A DNA stretch of 64,000 bases. Origin: Olleya sp. YS (GTDB lineage Bacteria > Bacteroidota > Bacteroidia > Flavobacteriales > Flavobacteriaceae). Location: the NCBI RefSeq assembly GCF_029760915.1, contig NZ_CP121685.1, positions 2,126,001 through 2,190,000 on the forward strand. The letters are read 5' to 3'. A program made the translations under genes and the position numbers. The notes under the pieces were generated by a model. That model was not told the origin of the DNA. It ran no database searches and saw nothing but the letters and a program-made list of their open reading frames with translations. This document shows, in pieces, positions 55,197 through 64,000 of the stretch (its first letter is position 1; each line of letters starts with the position of its first letter).

Positions 55197-56231
55197 ATGG
55201 ATAAAATAAAAACTACTAACTATTTACTTTTAGTCATTGTAATACCTATTATATTTTACTTATTAAAAGTATTGTCCTTTATATTTGTGCCCTTAGTGTT
55301 TTCTATGTTTATTGCATTATTGTTTTTACCATTAATGCGCTTTTTACGTAAACGAAAACTCCCTAAAATGGTTAGTGTTATTATAGTAATGTTAGTCATA
55401 GCTTTAGGTATAAAAATAGGAGTGGAGTTAGTTAAATTATCAAGTAGAGAGATCTTAGCATCAGATTCTCAGTTTTTTCATAAAGCAGAAGACAAAATAA
55501 ACACTTTAGTAGATAGTGTTGAAGCATTTTTTGGAGTTCAAAAAGTAGAGGGAAGTCGCTCATTAACAAGGTTAGTAAATAAGGAGGCATTACTGGATAA
55601 TTTATCTCCAACACTTAGCTTTATTAGTAAATTTTTGACAGCTCTACTAATGACAACCTTTTTTGTCGTACTATGGTTAGCAGAATCTATTAATGTAGAA
55701 AAGTTAATAAATAGAACAATTTTAAAGAAAAAACACACGTCTATTAAAACCTTCATGAAAATTGAAAAAGACTTAATAAAATTTATTAAAGTTAAGTTTT
55801 TAGTCAGTTTTTTAACAGGTGTTTTTACTGGATTAGCCTGCTATTTCTTTGATGTAAGCTTTCCCATTTTCTGGGGATTATTTGCGTTTTTAATCAATTT
55901 TGTGCAAATGGTAGGCTCGTTTATTACAGTAATTTTACTGTCCATTTTTGCGTTTGTCGAGCTAGAAACATCCAGTAAACTATTATTTTTTATCTTATCA
56001 ATTGCTGGTACCCAAGTACTGTATGGTAGTATTTTAGAACCAGTTTTTATGGGTAAATCATTCTCTATAAATGTTATAGCTGTACTAGTTATGCTAATGT
56101 TTTGGGGATATATTTGGGGTGTTCCAGGATTAATTATGGCAATTCCTATTACAGTATTTCTTAAAATTATTTTTGAACAATTTCCCAGAACAAAAATTAT
56201 TTCAGACCTGCTCTCTGGCTCATCTAGTTAA
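55197..56231 (+). CDS. AI-2E family transporter
   Basis: 344 residues with about seven membrane helices: two at the N-terminus, a soluble helical loop (about 85-135), and the rest at 145-330, with WGLFAFLINFVQMVGSFITVILLSIFAF and GSILEPVFMGKSFSINVIAVLVMLMFWGYIWGVPGLIMAIPI typical of the family. Members include TqsA and Na+/H+ antiporters; the substrate is unknown. 21 bases after dnaB, so perhaps cotranscribed. Confidence 0.92.
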   Translation: MDKIKTTNYLLLVIVIPIIFYLLKVLSFIFVPLVFSMFIALLFLPLMRFLRKRKLPKMVSVIIVMLVIALGIKIGVELVKLSSREILASDSQFFHKAEDKINTLVDSVEAFFGVQKVEGSRSLTRLVNKEALLDNLSPTLSFISKFLTALLMTTFFVVLWLAESINVEKLINRTILKKKHTSIKTFMKIEKDLIKFIKVKFLVSFLTGVFTGLACYFFDVSFPIFWGLFAFLINFVQMVGSFITVILLSIFAFVELETSSKLLFFILSIAGTQVLYGSILEPVFMGKSFSINVIAVLVMLMFWGYIWGVPGLIMAIPITVFLKIIFEQFPRTKIISDLLSGSSS

Positions 56232-56301
56232 TTTATTGCTAATTCGTTTTTAAAAGTTGCTTTTTTAACTATCTTTCAAGTTATAAAATCACTTATTTTA
56301 A

Positions 56302-57561
56302 ATGAAAAAATTAGCAGCATTTATAATCCTGTTTCTATTTGTTAATCAAATATTTGCATCCTATATTTTAATTCCTATGGATGCAGACACGCAAAAAAAT
56401 CATTTAAAAGCTTACGGAATAACTTATTGGACTTTAGAAAAAGATATAAAAGTAAAATGGCTTCTTAACTATAGAGGTGGTTCGTTTTTATTACCAGATA
56501 GTGAAGACATTCAACGAGAATGTCAAATAAGAGGTGTTAGTTTTGAAGTACTATCTGATGCTAAAACAGAGAAAATTTTAGAAGAAATTAGCAGTCCTAG
56601 TAAAAATATGGAAGCAGTTGTGCTTGAAAAAGCACCAAAAATTGCGGTCTATACACCAAAGGGTAAATTACCTTGGGACGATGCTGTTACTATGGTATTA
56701 AGCTATGCAGAAATCCCTTATGAAACCGTTTATGATGAAGAGGTATTAAAAGACGAACTTCTGTTGTATGATTGGTTGCACCTACATCACGAAGATTTTA
56801 CAGGACAATACGGAAAATTTTATGCACGCTACCGTCAAGCAGCTTGGTATATACAAGAAAAGAAGGATGCAGAAGCTTTAGCAGCAAAATTAGGATACAC
56901 TAAAGTTTCTGAGGCAAAAAGAGATGTGGCACTTAAAATTAGAGATTATGTTGTAGGAGGAGGATTCATGTTCGCCATGTGCAGTGCTACAGACAGTTTT
57001 GATATTGCATTATCTGCAGAAAATATAGATATCTGCGAGCCTATGTTTGATGGAGATGCAAGCGATGGTAATTACCAATCAAAAATAGATTTTTCTAAAA
57101 CATTTGCTTTTAAAGATTATACCTTAGAACGTAGTCCAATGGTATACGAGTTTTCAAGCATAGATATGACTACTAAGCGAATGATTCCAAAAGAAACTGA
57201 CTATTTTTCATTAATGGATTTTTCAGCTAAATGGGACCCAATTCCAACTATGTTGTGTCAAAATCATACTGCTTTGGTTAAGGGATTTATGGGACAAACA
57301 ACATCCTTTACAAGAGAAGAAATTAAATCAAACGTACTTGTCATGGGAGAAAATAAAACTAATGGAGAGGCTAAATACATACACGGTATAAAAGGAAAAG
57401 GCTTTTTTACCTTTTATGGTGGACACGATCCTGAAGATTACACCCATAAAGTTGGAGATCCTAAAACCGAATTGGAATTACACCCAACCTCACCAGGCTA
57501 CCGATTAATTTTAAACAATGTGTTATTTCCTGCAGCAAAAAAGAAAAAGCAAAAAACATAA
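56302..57561 (+). CDS. Exported protein of unknown function (often labelled asparagine synthetase B)
   Basis: 419 residues with a signal peptide cleaved near NQIFA. Despite the database label I recall for similar proteins, no asparagine synthetase domain is evident. A central region, KIAVYTPKGKLPWDDAVTMVLSYAEIPYETVYDEEVL and later YVVGGGFMFAMCSATDSFDIAL, looks like a class I amidotransferase-like (ThuA/flavodoxin-type) fold with a cysteine at the nucleophile position. HLHHEDFTGQYG and MPCYGGHDPEDYTH-like stretches (FFTFYGGHDPEDYTH) may bind metal. Ends in a basic tail. Confidence 0.75.
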   Translation: MKKLAAFIILFLFVNQIFASYILIPMDADTQKNHLKAYGITYWTLEKDIKVKWLLNYRGGSFLLPDSEDIQRECQIRGVSFEVLSDAKTEKILEEISSPSKNMEAVVLEKAPKIAVYTPKGKLPWDDAVTMVLSYAEIPYETVYDEEVLKDELLLYDWLHLHHEDFTGQYGKFYARYRQAAWYIQEKKDAEALAAKLGYTKVSEAKRDVALKIRDYVVGGGFMFAMCSATDSFDIALSAENIDICEPMFDGDASDGNYQSKIDFSKTFAFKDYTLERSPMVYEFSSIDMTTKRMIPKETDYFSLMDFSAKWDPIPTMLCQNHTALVKGFMGQTTSFTREEIKSNVLVMGENKTNGEAKYIHGIKGKGFFTFYGGHDPEDYTHKVGDPKTELELHPTSPGYRLILNNVLFPAAKKKKQKT

Positions 57562-57700
57562 TTTTTGGGCGTTACCACAAGGTTCAGGCTTTCGCAAGTC
57601 GCAAGCAAAGATGTGCTCCAACAATTACTCAACTACGAAGTAATCATGAATACAATAATAACATTATAAAAAAATGAATAATCCTTAACGCAGTACCTCA
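57562..57700. repeat. Flavobacterial intergenic element (GGGCGTTAC...CCTTAACGC)
   Basis: This gap begins TTTTTGGGCGTTACC and contains AGGCTTTCGCAAG and, at the right end, AATCCTTAACGCAGT (57680-57694). I recall elements of the form GGGCGTTxCC...GGGCTTTCG...AATCCCTAACGC between genes in many Flavobacteriia. A second copy of the right end (AATCCCTAACGCGGT) lies at 62585-62599. Its nature is unknown. Confidence 0.5.
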
Positions 57701-57749
57701 ATCAACTAGACTTAATCAATAGATAATTAATACATCAATCATTACTACA

Positions 57750-58019
57750 ATGTCAACAAAAGATGATATCCTAAAAAAAATAGAAATACTAATTACTAGC
57801 CATTTTGATTCACCAAAAAACGCATTCGACTTTTTTGATGAAAATGGAGATAAAAAACTATCAAAATCCGAAATTAAAAAGCTACTTCAAGAAGCAGAAA
57901 TTAGTGGTTTTATTAGAGGTATTGTAGCTTCAAAGCTAATTGAAGGTTACGATAAAGATGGAGATAAGCTAATAAGCTGGTCAGAATTTAAAGCAGCAAT
58001 AGACGAGATTTCATTATAA
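57750..58019 (+). CDS. EF-hand calcium-binding protein
   Basis: 89 residues, two EF-hand loops: DENGDKKLSKSE near residue 30 and DKDGDKLISWSEF near 70, each with the full set of Asp/Asn/Glu ligands at positions 1, 3, 5, 9 and 12. No signal peptide or membrane helix. It lies 9 bases before a membrane adenylate/guanylate cyclase gene and may transmit calcium to it. It could also be a simple calcium buffer. Confidence 0.9.
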   Translation: MSTKDDILKKIEILITSHFDSPKNAFDFFDENGDKKLSKSEIKKLLQEAEISGFIRGIVASKLIEGYDKDGDKLISWSEFKAAIDEISL

Positions 58020-58028
58020 AAACACCAT

Positions 58029-59108
58029 TTGAAAAACACACTATTTCAATTTTTAAGGTTACTATTTGCGACTATCATTTTTTGGTCACTAGCCTTCTGT
58101 TTATTTATCATGATACGTTACTATCAAGTAGGAGCAGAAGGAGGTAAAGCGTTTGCTACTTCAGATAGTGAAGTAGTCCCAATACTACAATGGTTAGAAT
58201 TTGGAGTTTTTGCTGGGATTATTGTCGGAATTGTTTATGCTATAGTAGAGTTTATATTTGAAAAATTTCAACTCAATAAACTAGCAACTGGATTAGTATT
58301 ACTTGAAAAGTCTTTGATTTATTTACTAATGCTTATCCTATCAACCAATTATATAGTTGGACTAATAGAGCAACAAATAGACAGAAACTTACCAAACGAG
58401 AATGGCTGGTGGAAAGAAAATAAAGTGTTTTGGTTAGTTGTAGGTTATTTTATTATATGTTCATTAATATTTTCATTTTTAAAAATTTCCAAAGAAAAAT
58501 TTGGTAAAGGGGTTTTATTTAATCAGTTAATTGGTAAATATAAAAAGCCACGTGAGGAAAAACGCATATTTATGTTTTTAGATTTACAGGGTTCTACAAC
58601 CATAGCAGAACAATTAGGACATTACAAATATAGCGAACTGATACAAGAATGTTTTTACGACTTAAATAGAGTTATTACCAATTATAATGCAGAAATATAT
58701 CAATATGTAGGCGACGAAGCAGTCATAAGTTGGACATTTAATAAAGGAATAAAAAATAATAATTGTGTTGAACTGTTTTTTAAATTTCAAGATAGACTAT
58801 TAAAAAAACAGAAAGCCTATCAAAAGCATTTTGGATTACAGCCCAAATTTAAAGCAGGTTTGCATGGTGGAAATTTAATCGTTACAGAAGTAGGTACTCT
58901 AAAAAAAGAAATAGCTTATCATGGAGACGTTATAAATACATCTGCAAGGATTCAAGGCGAATGTAATAAGTACAACGAAACACTTTTAATTTCCAAGCAA
59001 TTGTTAGAAAAATTACAGCTAAACAAATATAAAATACAATCCATTGGAAATATTTCTCTGAAAGGAAAAGAAGAAGAGGTCAGGTTATATTCTATAAATA
59101 AGTCATAA
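58029..59108 (+). CDS. Membrane class III adenylate/guanylate cyclase
   Basis: 359 residues from TTG at 58029. Four membrane helices (about 8-30, 58-80, 90-118, 135-155) precede a class III cyclase domain (about 180-350). Metal-binding Asp in FLDLQGST, second Asp in YVGDEAVISW, and INTSARIQ with the Asn and Arg of the transition state are kept, so it is probably active. No HAMP domain is seen. Nucleotide preference is not certain. Next to the EF-hand gene, probably cotranscribed. Confidence 0.9.
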   Translation: MKNTLFQFLRLLFATIIFWSLAFCLFIMIRYYQVGAEGGKAFATSDSEVVPILQWLEFGVFAGIIVGIVYAIVEFIFEKFQLNKLATGLVLLEKSLIYLLMLILSTNYIVGLIEQQIDRNLPNENGWWKENKVFWLVVGYFIICSLIFSFLKISKEKFGKGVLFNQLIGKYKKPREEKRIFMFLDLQGSTTIAEQLGHYKYSELIQECFYDLNRVITNYNAEIYQYVGDEAVISWTFNKGIKNNNCVELFFKFQDRLLKKQKAYQKHFGLQPKFKAGLHGGNLIVTEVGTLKKEIAYHGDVINTSARIQGECNKYNETLLISKQLLEKLQLNKYKIQSIGNISLKGKEEEVRLYSINKS

Positions 59109-59110
59109 AA

Positions 59111-59140
59111 AAAATCCGATTCAATTAAGAATCGGATTTT
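59111..59140 (+). terminator. Terminator after cyclase
   Basis: 12-bp stem AAAATCCGATTC (59111-59122) and its complement (59129-59140), loop AATTAA, then T run. Also able to work for rplT on the other strand. Confidence 0.9.
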
Positions 59141-59185
59141 CTGTATTATAAGCGAAGTATTGTTATACAATTGGCAAAATGCCCC

Positions 59186-59530
59186 TTATTTTACTTTATT
59201 CACAATAGCTTCAAAAGCTTCTGGGTGGTTCATCGCTAAATCAGCTAAAACCTTACGGTTTAACTCGATGTTATTAGCTTTTACTTTTCCCATAAATTGT
59301 GAATAAGACATTCCATGTAATCTGGCTCCTGCGTTTATACGCGTGATCCATAAAGCACGAAACGTTCTCTTTTTATTTCTACGGTCTCTGTATGCATACT
59401 GCATAGCTTTGTCAACCGCATTTTTTGCTACTGTCCAAACGTTTTTACGACGTCCAAAGTAACCTTTTGCTTGTTTAAGCACCTTTTTTCTTCTGGCTCT
59501 TTTAGCTACAGAATTTACTGATCTAGGCAT
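59186..59530 (-). CDS. rplT: 50S ribosomal protein L20
   Basis: 114 residues, full length: [30 protein letters not shown] start, then [21 protein letters not shown]. Assembly-initiating protein of the large subunit and, in other bacteria, an autoregulator of the infC-rpmI-rplT operon. Last gene of the operon; 108 bases after rpmI with a palindrome in the gap. Confidence 0.98.
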   Translation of the reverse strand: MPRSVNSVAKRARRKKVLKQAKGYFGRRKNVWTVAKNAVDKAMQYAYRDRRNKKRTFRALWITRINAGARLHGMSYSQFMGKVKANNIELNRKVLADLAMNHPEAFEAIVNKVK

Positions 59531-59617
59531 AATTTTAATTGTTTTTTGTAGTAGGCGGTTAATAAATTAACACTTTTTTTAAATCTTAGTTTGCCTAACT
59601 CCAGGGTTTATAAATAA

Positions 59618-59633
59618 TTTTAACCGGTTAAAA
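59618..59633. promoter_or_regulatory. Perfect 16-bp palindrome between rpmI and rplT
   Basis: TTTTAACCGGTTAAAA reads the same on both strands, 5 bases past the rpmI stop. It has no loop, so it suits a dimeric DNA-binding protein better than an RNA hairpin. Function unknown. Confidence 0.4.
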
Positions 59634-59638
59634 CAATG

Positions 59639-59836
59639 TTACTTTAAACGTAACATGACTTTAACATTGTTCTCGTCTGCTTTATCAACTAAAGCATCAT
59701 GAGTTAAAGCTAATTTACGTTTTTTAGACTTCTTTGTTAAGATGTGACTTTTAAACGCGTGCTTTCTTTTAATTTTACCAGTACCAGTAAGCTTAAATCG
59801 CTTTTTAGCACTAGATTTTGTTTTCATTTTAGGCAT
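59639..59836 (-). CDS. rpmI: 50S ribosomal protein L35
   Basis: 65 residues: [33 protein letters not shown], complete. Second gene of the infC-rpmI-rplT operon. Confidence 0.97.
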   Translation of the reverse strand: MPKMKTKSSAKKRFKLTGTGKIKRKHAFKSHILTKKSKKRKLALTHDALVDKADENNVKVMLRLK

Positions 59837-59900
59837 TTTGTTTCCTAGTTTTAATTATTTCGCTTATAATGTTTTTACTACTGAAATTATTCAGTTTTAT

Positions 59901-60452
59901 CTATTTTTTTGGAGCTATAAACATGGTCATTCGCTTTCCTTCAAGTCTTGGCATTTGTTCTACTTTTCCAAATTCTTCCAAATCTTGAGCTAAACGTAAT
60001 AACAAAATTTGTCCTTGCTCTTTAAACACAATAGATCGTCCTTTAAAGAATACAAATGCTTTTAATTTAGCTCCTTCTTTCAAGAATTTCTCGGCGTGTT
60101 TCTTTTTAAATTCGTAATCATGGTCATCTGTTTGAGGACCAAATCTAATTTCTTTGATAACAACTTTTGTAGCCTTAGATTTTAATGCTTTTTCCCGTTT
60201 CTTCTGTTCATAAAGAAACTTCTTGTAATCCATTATTTTACATACTGGTGGATCTGCTTTTGGCGAAATTTCAACCAAATCTAATTCTTGCTCTTCTGCT
60301 ATTGCTCGAGCTTCTCTAGTGGTGTAAATTCCTACTTCAACATTGTCTCCAACTAGACGCACTTTTTCTGCTCTAATTTTTCCGTTAATGTTGTGTTGAT
60401 CTTCCTTAATGATTCTTGCCGGACCTCTTGATCTTTTTCTACGTATTGCTAT
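59901..60452 (-). CDS. infC: Translation initiation factor IF-3, from a non-canonical AUA start
   Basis: 183 residues when read from ATA at 60452-60450. The GTG at 60362 would give only 153 residues and lose conserved sequence: upstream codons read [18 protein letters not shown] and then [19 protein letters not shown], the conserved IF-3 N-domain. An in-frame TAA lies two codons before the ATA, so no ATG, GTG or TTG is available upstream. E. coli infC uses AUU for autoregulation, so a rare start is expected here. The C-domain ([17 protein letters not shown]) is intact. 28 bases after thrS. Confidence 0.93.
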   Translation of the reverse strand: MAIRRKRSRGPARIIKEDQHNINGKIRAEKVRLVGDNVEVGIYTTREARAIAEEQELDLVEISPKADPPVCKIMDYKKFLYEQKKREKALKSKATKVVIKEIRFGPQTDDHDYEFKKKHAEKFLKEGAKLKAFVFFKGRSIVFKEQGQILLLRLAQDLEEFGKVEQMPRLEGKRMTMFIAPKK

Positions 60453-60480
60453 GACTTATATATTTTAGTTAAACTTAATT

Positions 60481-62415
60481 TTAAAATTGTTTTTTTGTTT
60501 TATTTATCTCTGTTTTAACAACTTCTGCAAACTCATCTACACTAATCGTGCCTAAATCTTCTCCACCATGTTGTCTTACAGAAATCTTACCTTCGCCCTC
60601 TTCTTGCTCTCCAATGATAATCATATAAGGCGTTTTATTCATTTCAGCCTCTCTAATTTTTTTACCAATAGTTTCACTTCGATTATCTACAAGTGCGCGA
60701 ATTTCGTGATTTTCTAGCAAAGTTAAAACTTTTTGACCGTATTTTTCATATTTCTCACTAAGAGTTAGTACAGAAACTTGCGTTGGCATTAACCAAAGTG
60801 GGAAATTTCCTCCAGTGTGTTCTAACAAAATAGCAATAAAACGTTCCATACTTCCAAATGGAGCACGATGAATCATTACAGGTCTGTGGGTATCATTATC
60901 ACTTCCTTTATAGGTCAATTCAAAACGCTCTGGTAAGTTGTAGTCTACTTGTATAGTTCCTAATTGCCACTGTCTACCTAATGCGTCCTTTACCATAAAA
61001 TCTAACTTAGGACCATAAAAGGCAGCTTCACCAGTCTCTACCACATAGTTTAATCCTTTGTCTTTTGCGGCGTTAATAATAGCTTGTTCTGCTTTTTCCC
61101 AATTCTCAAGACTACCTATGTATTTTTCTGGTTTTTCTGGATCACGTAACGAGACTTGAGCAGTAAAATTTTCAAAACCTAAAGATCCAAATACATATAA
61201 TACTAAATCTATAACATCTTTAAATTCCTTATCTAACTGGTCTGGAGTACAAAATATATGGGCATCATCTTGAGTAAATCCACGTACTCTGGTTAAACCA
61301 TGTAATTCACCACTTTGCTCATATCTATATACTGTGCCAAACTCAGCAAATCGTTTAGGTAAATCTTTATAAGACCATTGTGTACTATTATATATTTCAC
61401 AATGATGTGGACAATTCATAGGTTTAAGCAAAAACTCTTCTCCTTCTTTAGGAGTAGATATGGGTTGAAAACTATCTTCTCCATACTTAGCATAATGTCC
61501 CGAAGTTACATATAATTCTTTTTGACCTATATGTGGTGTAACAACCATTTCATATCCTGCTTTTTTCTGAGCTTCTTTTAAAAAGTTTTCTAGTCGCTCT
61601 CGTAAAGCTGCCCCTTTAGGTAACCATAAAGGTAATCCTTGACCAACTTTTTGAGAAAATGTAAAAAGCTCTAATTCTTTACCTAATTTTCTATGATCAC
61701 GTTTTTTAGCTTCTTCTAAAAGTTCTAAATAAGCAGTTAGCTCTTTTTGTTTCGGAAAAGAAATCCCATAAACACGAGTCAATTGTGGTTTATTCTCATC
61801 GCCTCTCCAATATGCACCTGCAACAGATAACACTTTTACAGCTTTAATAATACCAGTGTTTGGTATATGTCCACCACGACATAAGTCTGTAAATGTTGAA
61901 TGATCACAAAATGTAATTGTGCCATCTTCAAGATTTTCTATTAACTCAGTCTTATATATATTATCTTTATATAAGGATAATGCATCTGCTTTAGAAACAG
62001 ATCGCATAGAAAACTCATGTTTTCCACGGGCAATCTCTAACATTTTATTCTCAATAGTCTTAAAATCTTTATCACTTATAGAGTGTTCACCAAAATCAAC
62101 ATCATAATAAAATCCATTATCAATTGCAGGACCAATAGTTAATTTACAACCAGGATATAACTCTTCTAAGGCTTGAGCTAAAACATGAGCAGAACTATGC
62201 CAAAAGGCTTTTTTACCCTCATCATCATTCCAAGTATATAGAATTAAAGAACCGTCAGTATATAGACTAGTAGTAGATTCAACAGTATCTCCGTTAAAAC
62301 TAGCCGAAATAACATTTCTAGCTAAACCTTCACTAATACTTTTTGCAACATCAATTGGTGTGCAACCTTTTTCATAAGATTTTACACTACCATCTGGTAA
62401 AGTAATTTTTATCAT
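60481..62415 (-). CDS. thrS: Threonyl-tRNA synthetase
   Basis: 644 residues from the ATG at 62415 ([17 protein letters not shown]); the upstream start at 62436 would fall in the promoter. TGS domain (residues 1-62), editing domain with [11 protein letters not shown] and the CRGGH-type site (DLCRGGHIP), class II core with [10 protein letters not shown] and the C-terminal anticodon domain. The editing zinc residues are present. First gene of the operon leading to infC. Confidence 0.98.
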   Translation of the reverse strand: MIKITLPDGSVKSYEKGCTPIDVAKSISEGLARNVISASFNGDTVESTTSLYTDGSLILYTWNDDEGKKAFWHSSAHVLAQALEELYPGCKLTIGPAIDNGFYYDVDFGEHSISDKDFKTIENKMLEIARGKHEFSMRSVSKADALSLYKDNIYKTELIENLEDGTITFCDHSTFTDLCRGGHIPNTGIIKAVKVLSVAGAYWRGDENKPQLTRVYGISFPKQKELTAYLELLEEAKKRDHRKLGKELELFTFSQKVGQGLPLWLPKGAALRERLENFLKEAQKKAGYEMVVTPHIGQKELYVTSGHYAKYGEDSFQPISTPKEGEEFLLKPMNCPHHCEIYNSTQWSYKDLPKRFAEFGTVYRYEQSGELHGLTRVRGFTQDDAHIFCTPDQLDKEFKDVIDLVLYVFGSLGFENFTAQVSLRDPEKPEKYIGSLENWEKAEQAIINAAKDKGLNYVVETGEAAFYGPKLDFMVKDALGRQWQLGTIQVDYNLPERFELTYKGSDNDTHRPVMIHRAPFGSMERFIAILLEHTGGNFPLWLMPTQVSVLTLSEKYEKYGQKVLTLLENHEIRALVDNRSETIGKKIREAEMNKTPYMIIIGEQEEGEGKISVRQHGGEDLGTISVDEFAEVVKTEINKTKKQF

Positions 62416-62433
62416 CAAAATCAAATTAAGGCA

Positions 62434-62464
62434 CAAATATAATAGTATAAAACTTGTCTAGCAA
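62434..62464 (-). promoter_or_regulatory. thrS promoter
   Basis: On the minus strand TTG (plus CAA at 62462-62464), 20-base spacer and TATATTTG (plus CAAATATA at 62434-62441). Confidence 0.75.
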
Positions 62465-62761
62465 TACAACCTTATAAGTAATGACGTAAATTTTTATAAC
62501 TATAGCGTTTTGATCTGATAGGGGTCTGGTTTTTCATTATATATTTTTTACTATATATTAGCAAGAATAATGAGTAGTTGTTACAATCCCTAACGCGGTT
62601 TTAATCCAAATGCAGATGATTTAGTTTGTATATGGACTATTTGAGGTTAAATGCAGTCTTAAGATAAGATGAGAGGCAAAAAAATGGCGGTTATAAAGTA
62701 TTGATAATAATGGTGTTGAAGGGTTAAAAAAAAATAAAGTAAAAAAAGATTCAAAAAAGGG

Positions 62762-62791
62762 TTGTGGGAATAAAAAAGGGTTTTATATTTG
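62762..62791 (+). promoter_or_regulatory. rRNA promoter P1
   Basis: TTG (62762-62764, within TTGTGGGA), 19-base spacer, TATATTTG (62784-62791), followed by CACCCC. An exact fit to the flavobacterial consensus. Confidence 0.88.
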
Positions 62792-62890
62792 CACCCCGAA
62801 AACGACGTAATGGAGTTTTAGGTAAAAACGTACGGGATTTTATTGAAAAGCAACCAGTGAAAAAAAATATAAATATTTTTTCAAAAAGAG

Positions 62891-62921
62891 TTGTGGGATA
62901 AAAAAAAGCGAATTATATTTG
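62891..62921 (+). promoter_or_regulatory. rRNA promoter P2
   Basis: TTG (62891-62893, within TTGTGGGA), 20-base spacer, TATATTTG (62914-62921), followed by CACCC. Nearly identical to P1, 130 bases downstream, including flanking TTCAAAAA. Confidence 0.88.
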
Positions 62922-63093
62922 CACCCGCTTAAGAGATAAACGACTTAAGTACACGATAAAAAAGTTCATAAACATATTGAATTGACAGCGTAAGAGAATA
63001 ATTGGAAACGATTATTTTCAAACAAAAGAATAAACCATTTTGAGTATTTTAGATTTTTAATTGTTAAGATACAGTCGCAAGACTAAAAATTTA

Positions 63094-64000
<907 letters not shown>

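Larger units (their letters stand above)
62465..63093 (+). other. rRNA operon upstream region and leader
   Basis: About 630 bases without a gene. Right half holds two rRNA promoters (62762-62791 and 62891-62921) and the leader, with AGTC-GCAA-GACT hairpin at about 63073-63084. Left half contains the fragment AATCCCTAACGCGGT (62585-62599). I found no other structure. Confidence 0.75.

Overview
The window is a low-GC chromosome segment from a member of the Flavobacteriaceae (Bacteroidota). The 16S rRNA 5' end, promoters of the form TTG-N19/20-TAnnTTTG, a type IX secretion C-terminal signal, DUF2911 and PorT-like proteins, a TonB-dependent receptor and a zeaxanthin-type crt operon all point there. 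The genus cannot be fixed with confidence. No CRISPR array, insertion sequence or prophage is visible; apart from one restriction-modification module the region looks like ordinary chromosome.

Layout. 1-4.5 kb: cut-off PAP2 phosphatase, then an envelope glycosylation operon (GT2, duplicated LAB_N membrane protein, GT39) and a sugar epimerase. 4.6-6.6 kb: Dam-family adenine methylase plus HNH endonuclease, probably acquired. 6.8-13.3 kb: meaB, DUF2911, an ECF sigma/anti-sigma/adhesin-like operon with an M23 peptidase, and a TPR protein. 13.4-23.7 kb: pepT, pyrD, LysE exporter, HMG-CoA lyase, TonB receptor, guaB and a paired radical-SAM/DUF4130-type DNA repair module. 23.6-26.8 kb: EEP phosphatase, two SRPBCC proteins, a small unknown and a T9SS cargo protein. 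27-33.5 kb: a parvulin chaperone operon (PPIase, lipoprotein, SurA-like PPIase), MoxR ATPase, small membrane protein, acyltransferase. 33.7-38.6 kb: aconitase, Crp-family regulator, triple-repeat lipoprotein, TlpA-like thioredoxin. 38.6-43.5 kb: crtY-crtZ-crtB-crtI headed by a CarH/LitR-type MerR regulator. 43.6-50 kb: tRNA-Leu and tRNA-Lys, aroK, PRTase, S4 protein, FKBP/TSP3 lipoprotein, beta-barrel, split transketolase. 49-56 kb: tgt, LptG-like permease, EamA, accA, dnaB, AI-2E. 56-59 kb: secreted unknown, EF-hand protein, membrane class III cyclase. 59-62.4 kb: rplT, rpmI, infC, thrS. 62.4-64 kb: tandem rRNA promoters and the first ~0.9 kb of 16S.

The most interesting observations are: (1) a carotenoid operon headed by a regulator that keeps the W-x9-EH and E-x-H-x2-G adenosylcobalamin photoreceptor motifs; (2) infC that can only be read in full from a non-canonical AUA start; (3) a GC-rich palindrome-like 20-mer lying in frame inside pyrD, as if a dispersed repeat had inserted into a coding gene; (4) an EF-hand protein directly ahead of an apparently competent membrane cyclase; (5) a Crp-family gene flanked by palindromes that may be its own operators; (6) an RM module whose edges carry attC-like boxes; (7) unannotated dispersed intergenic elements.
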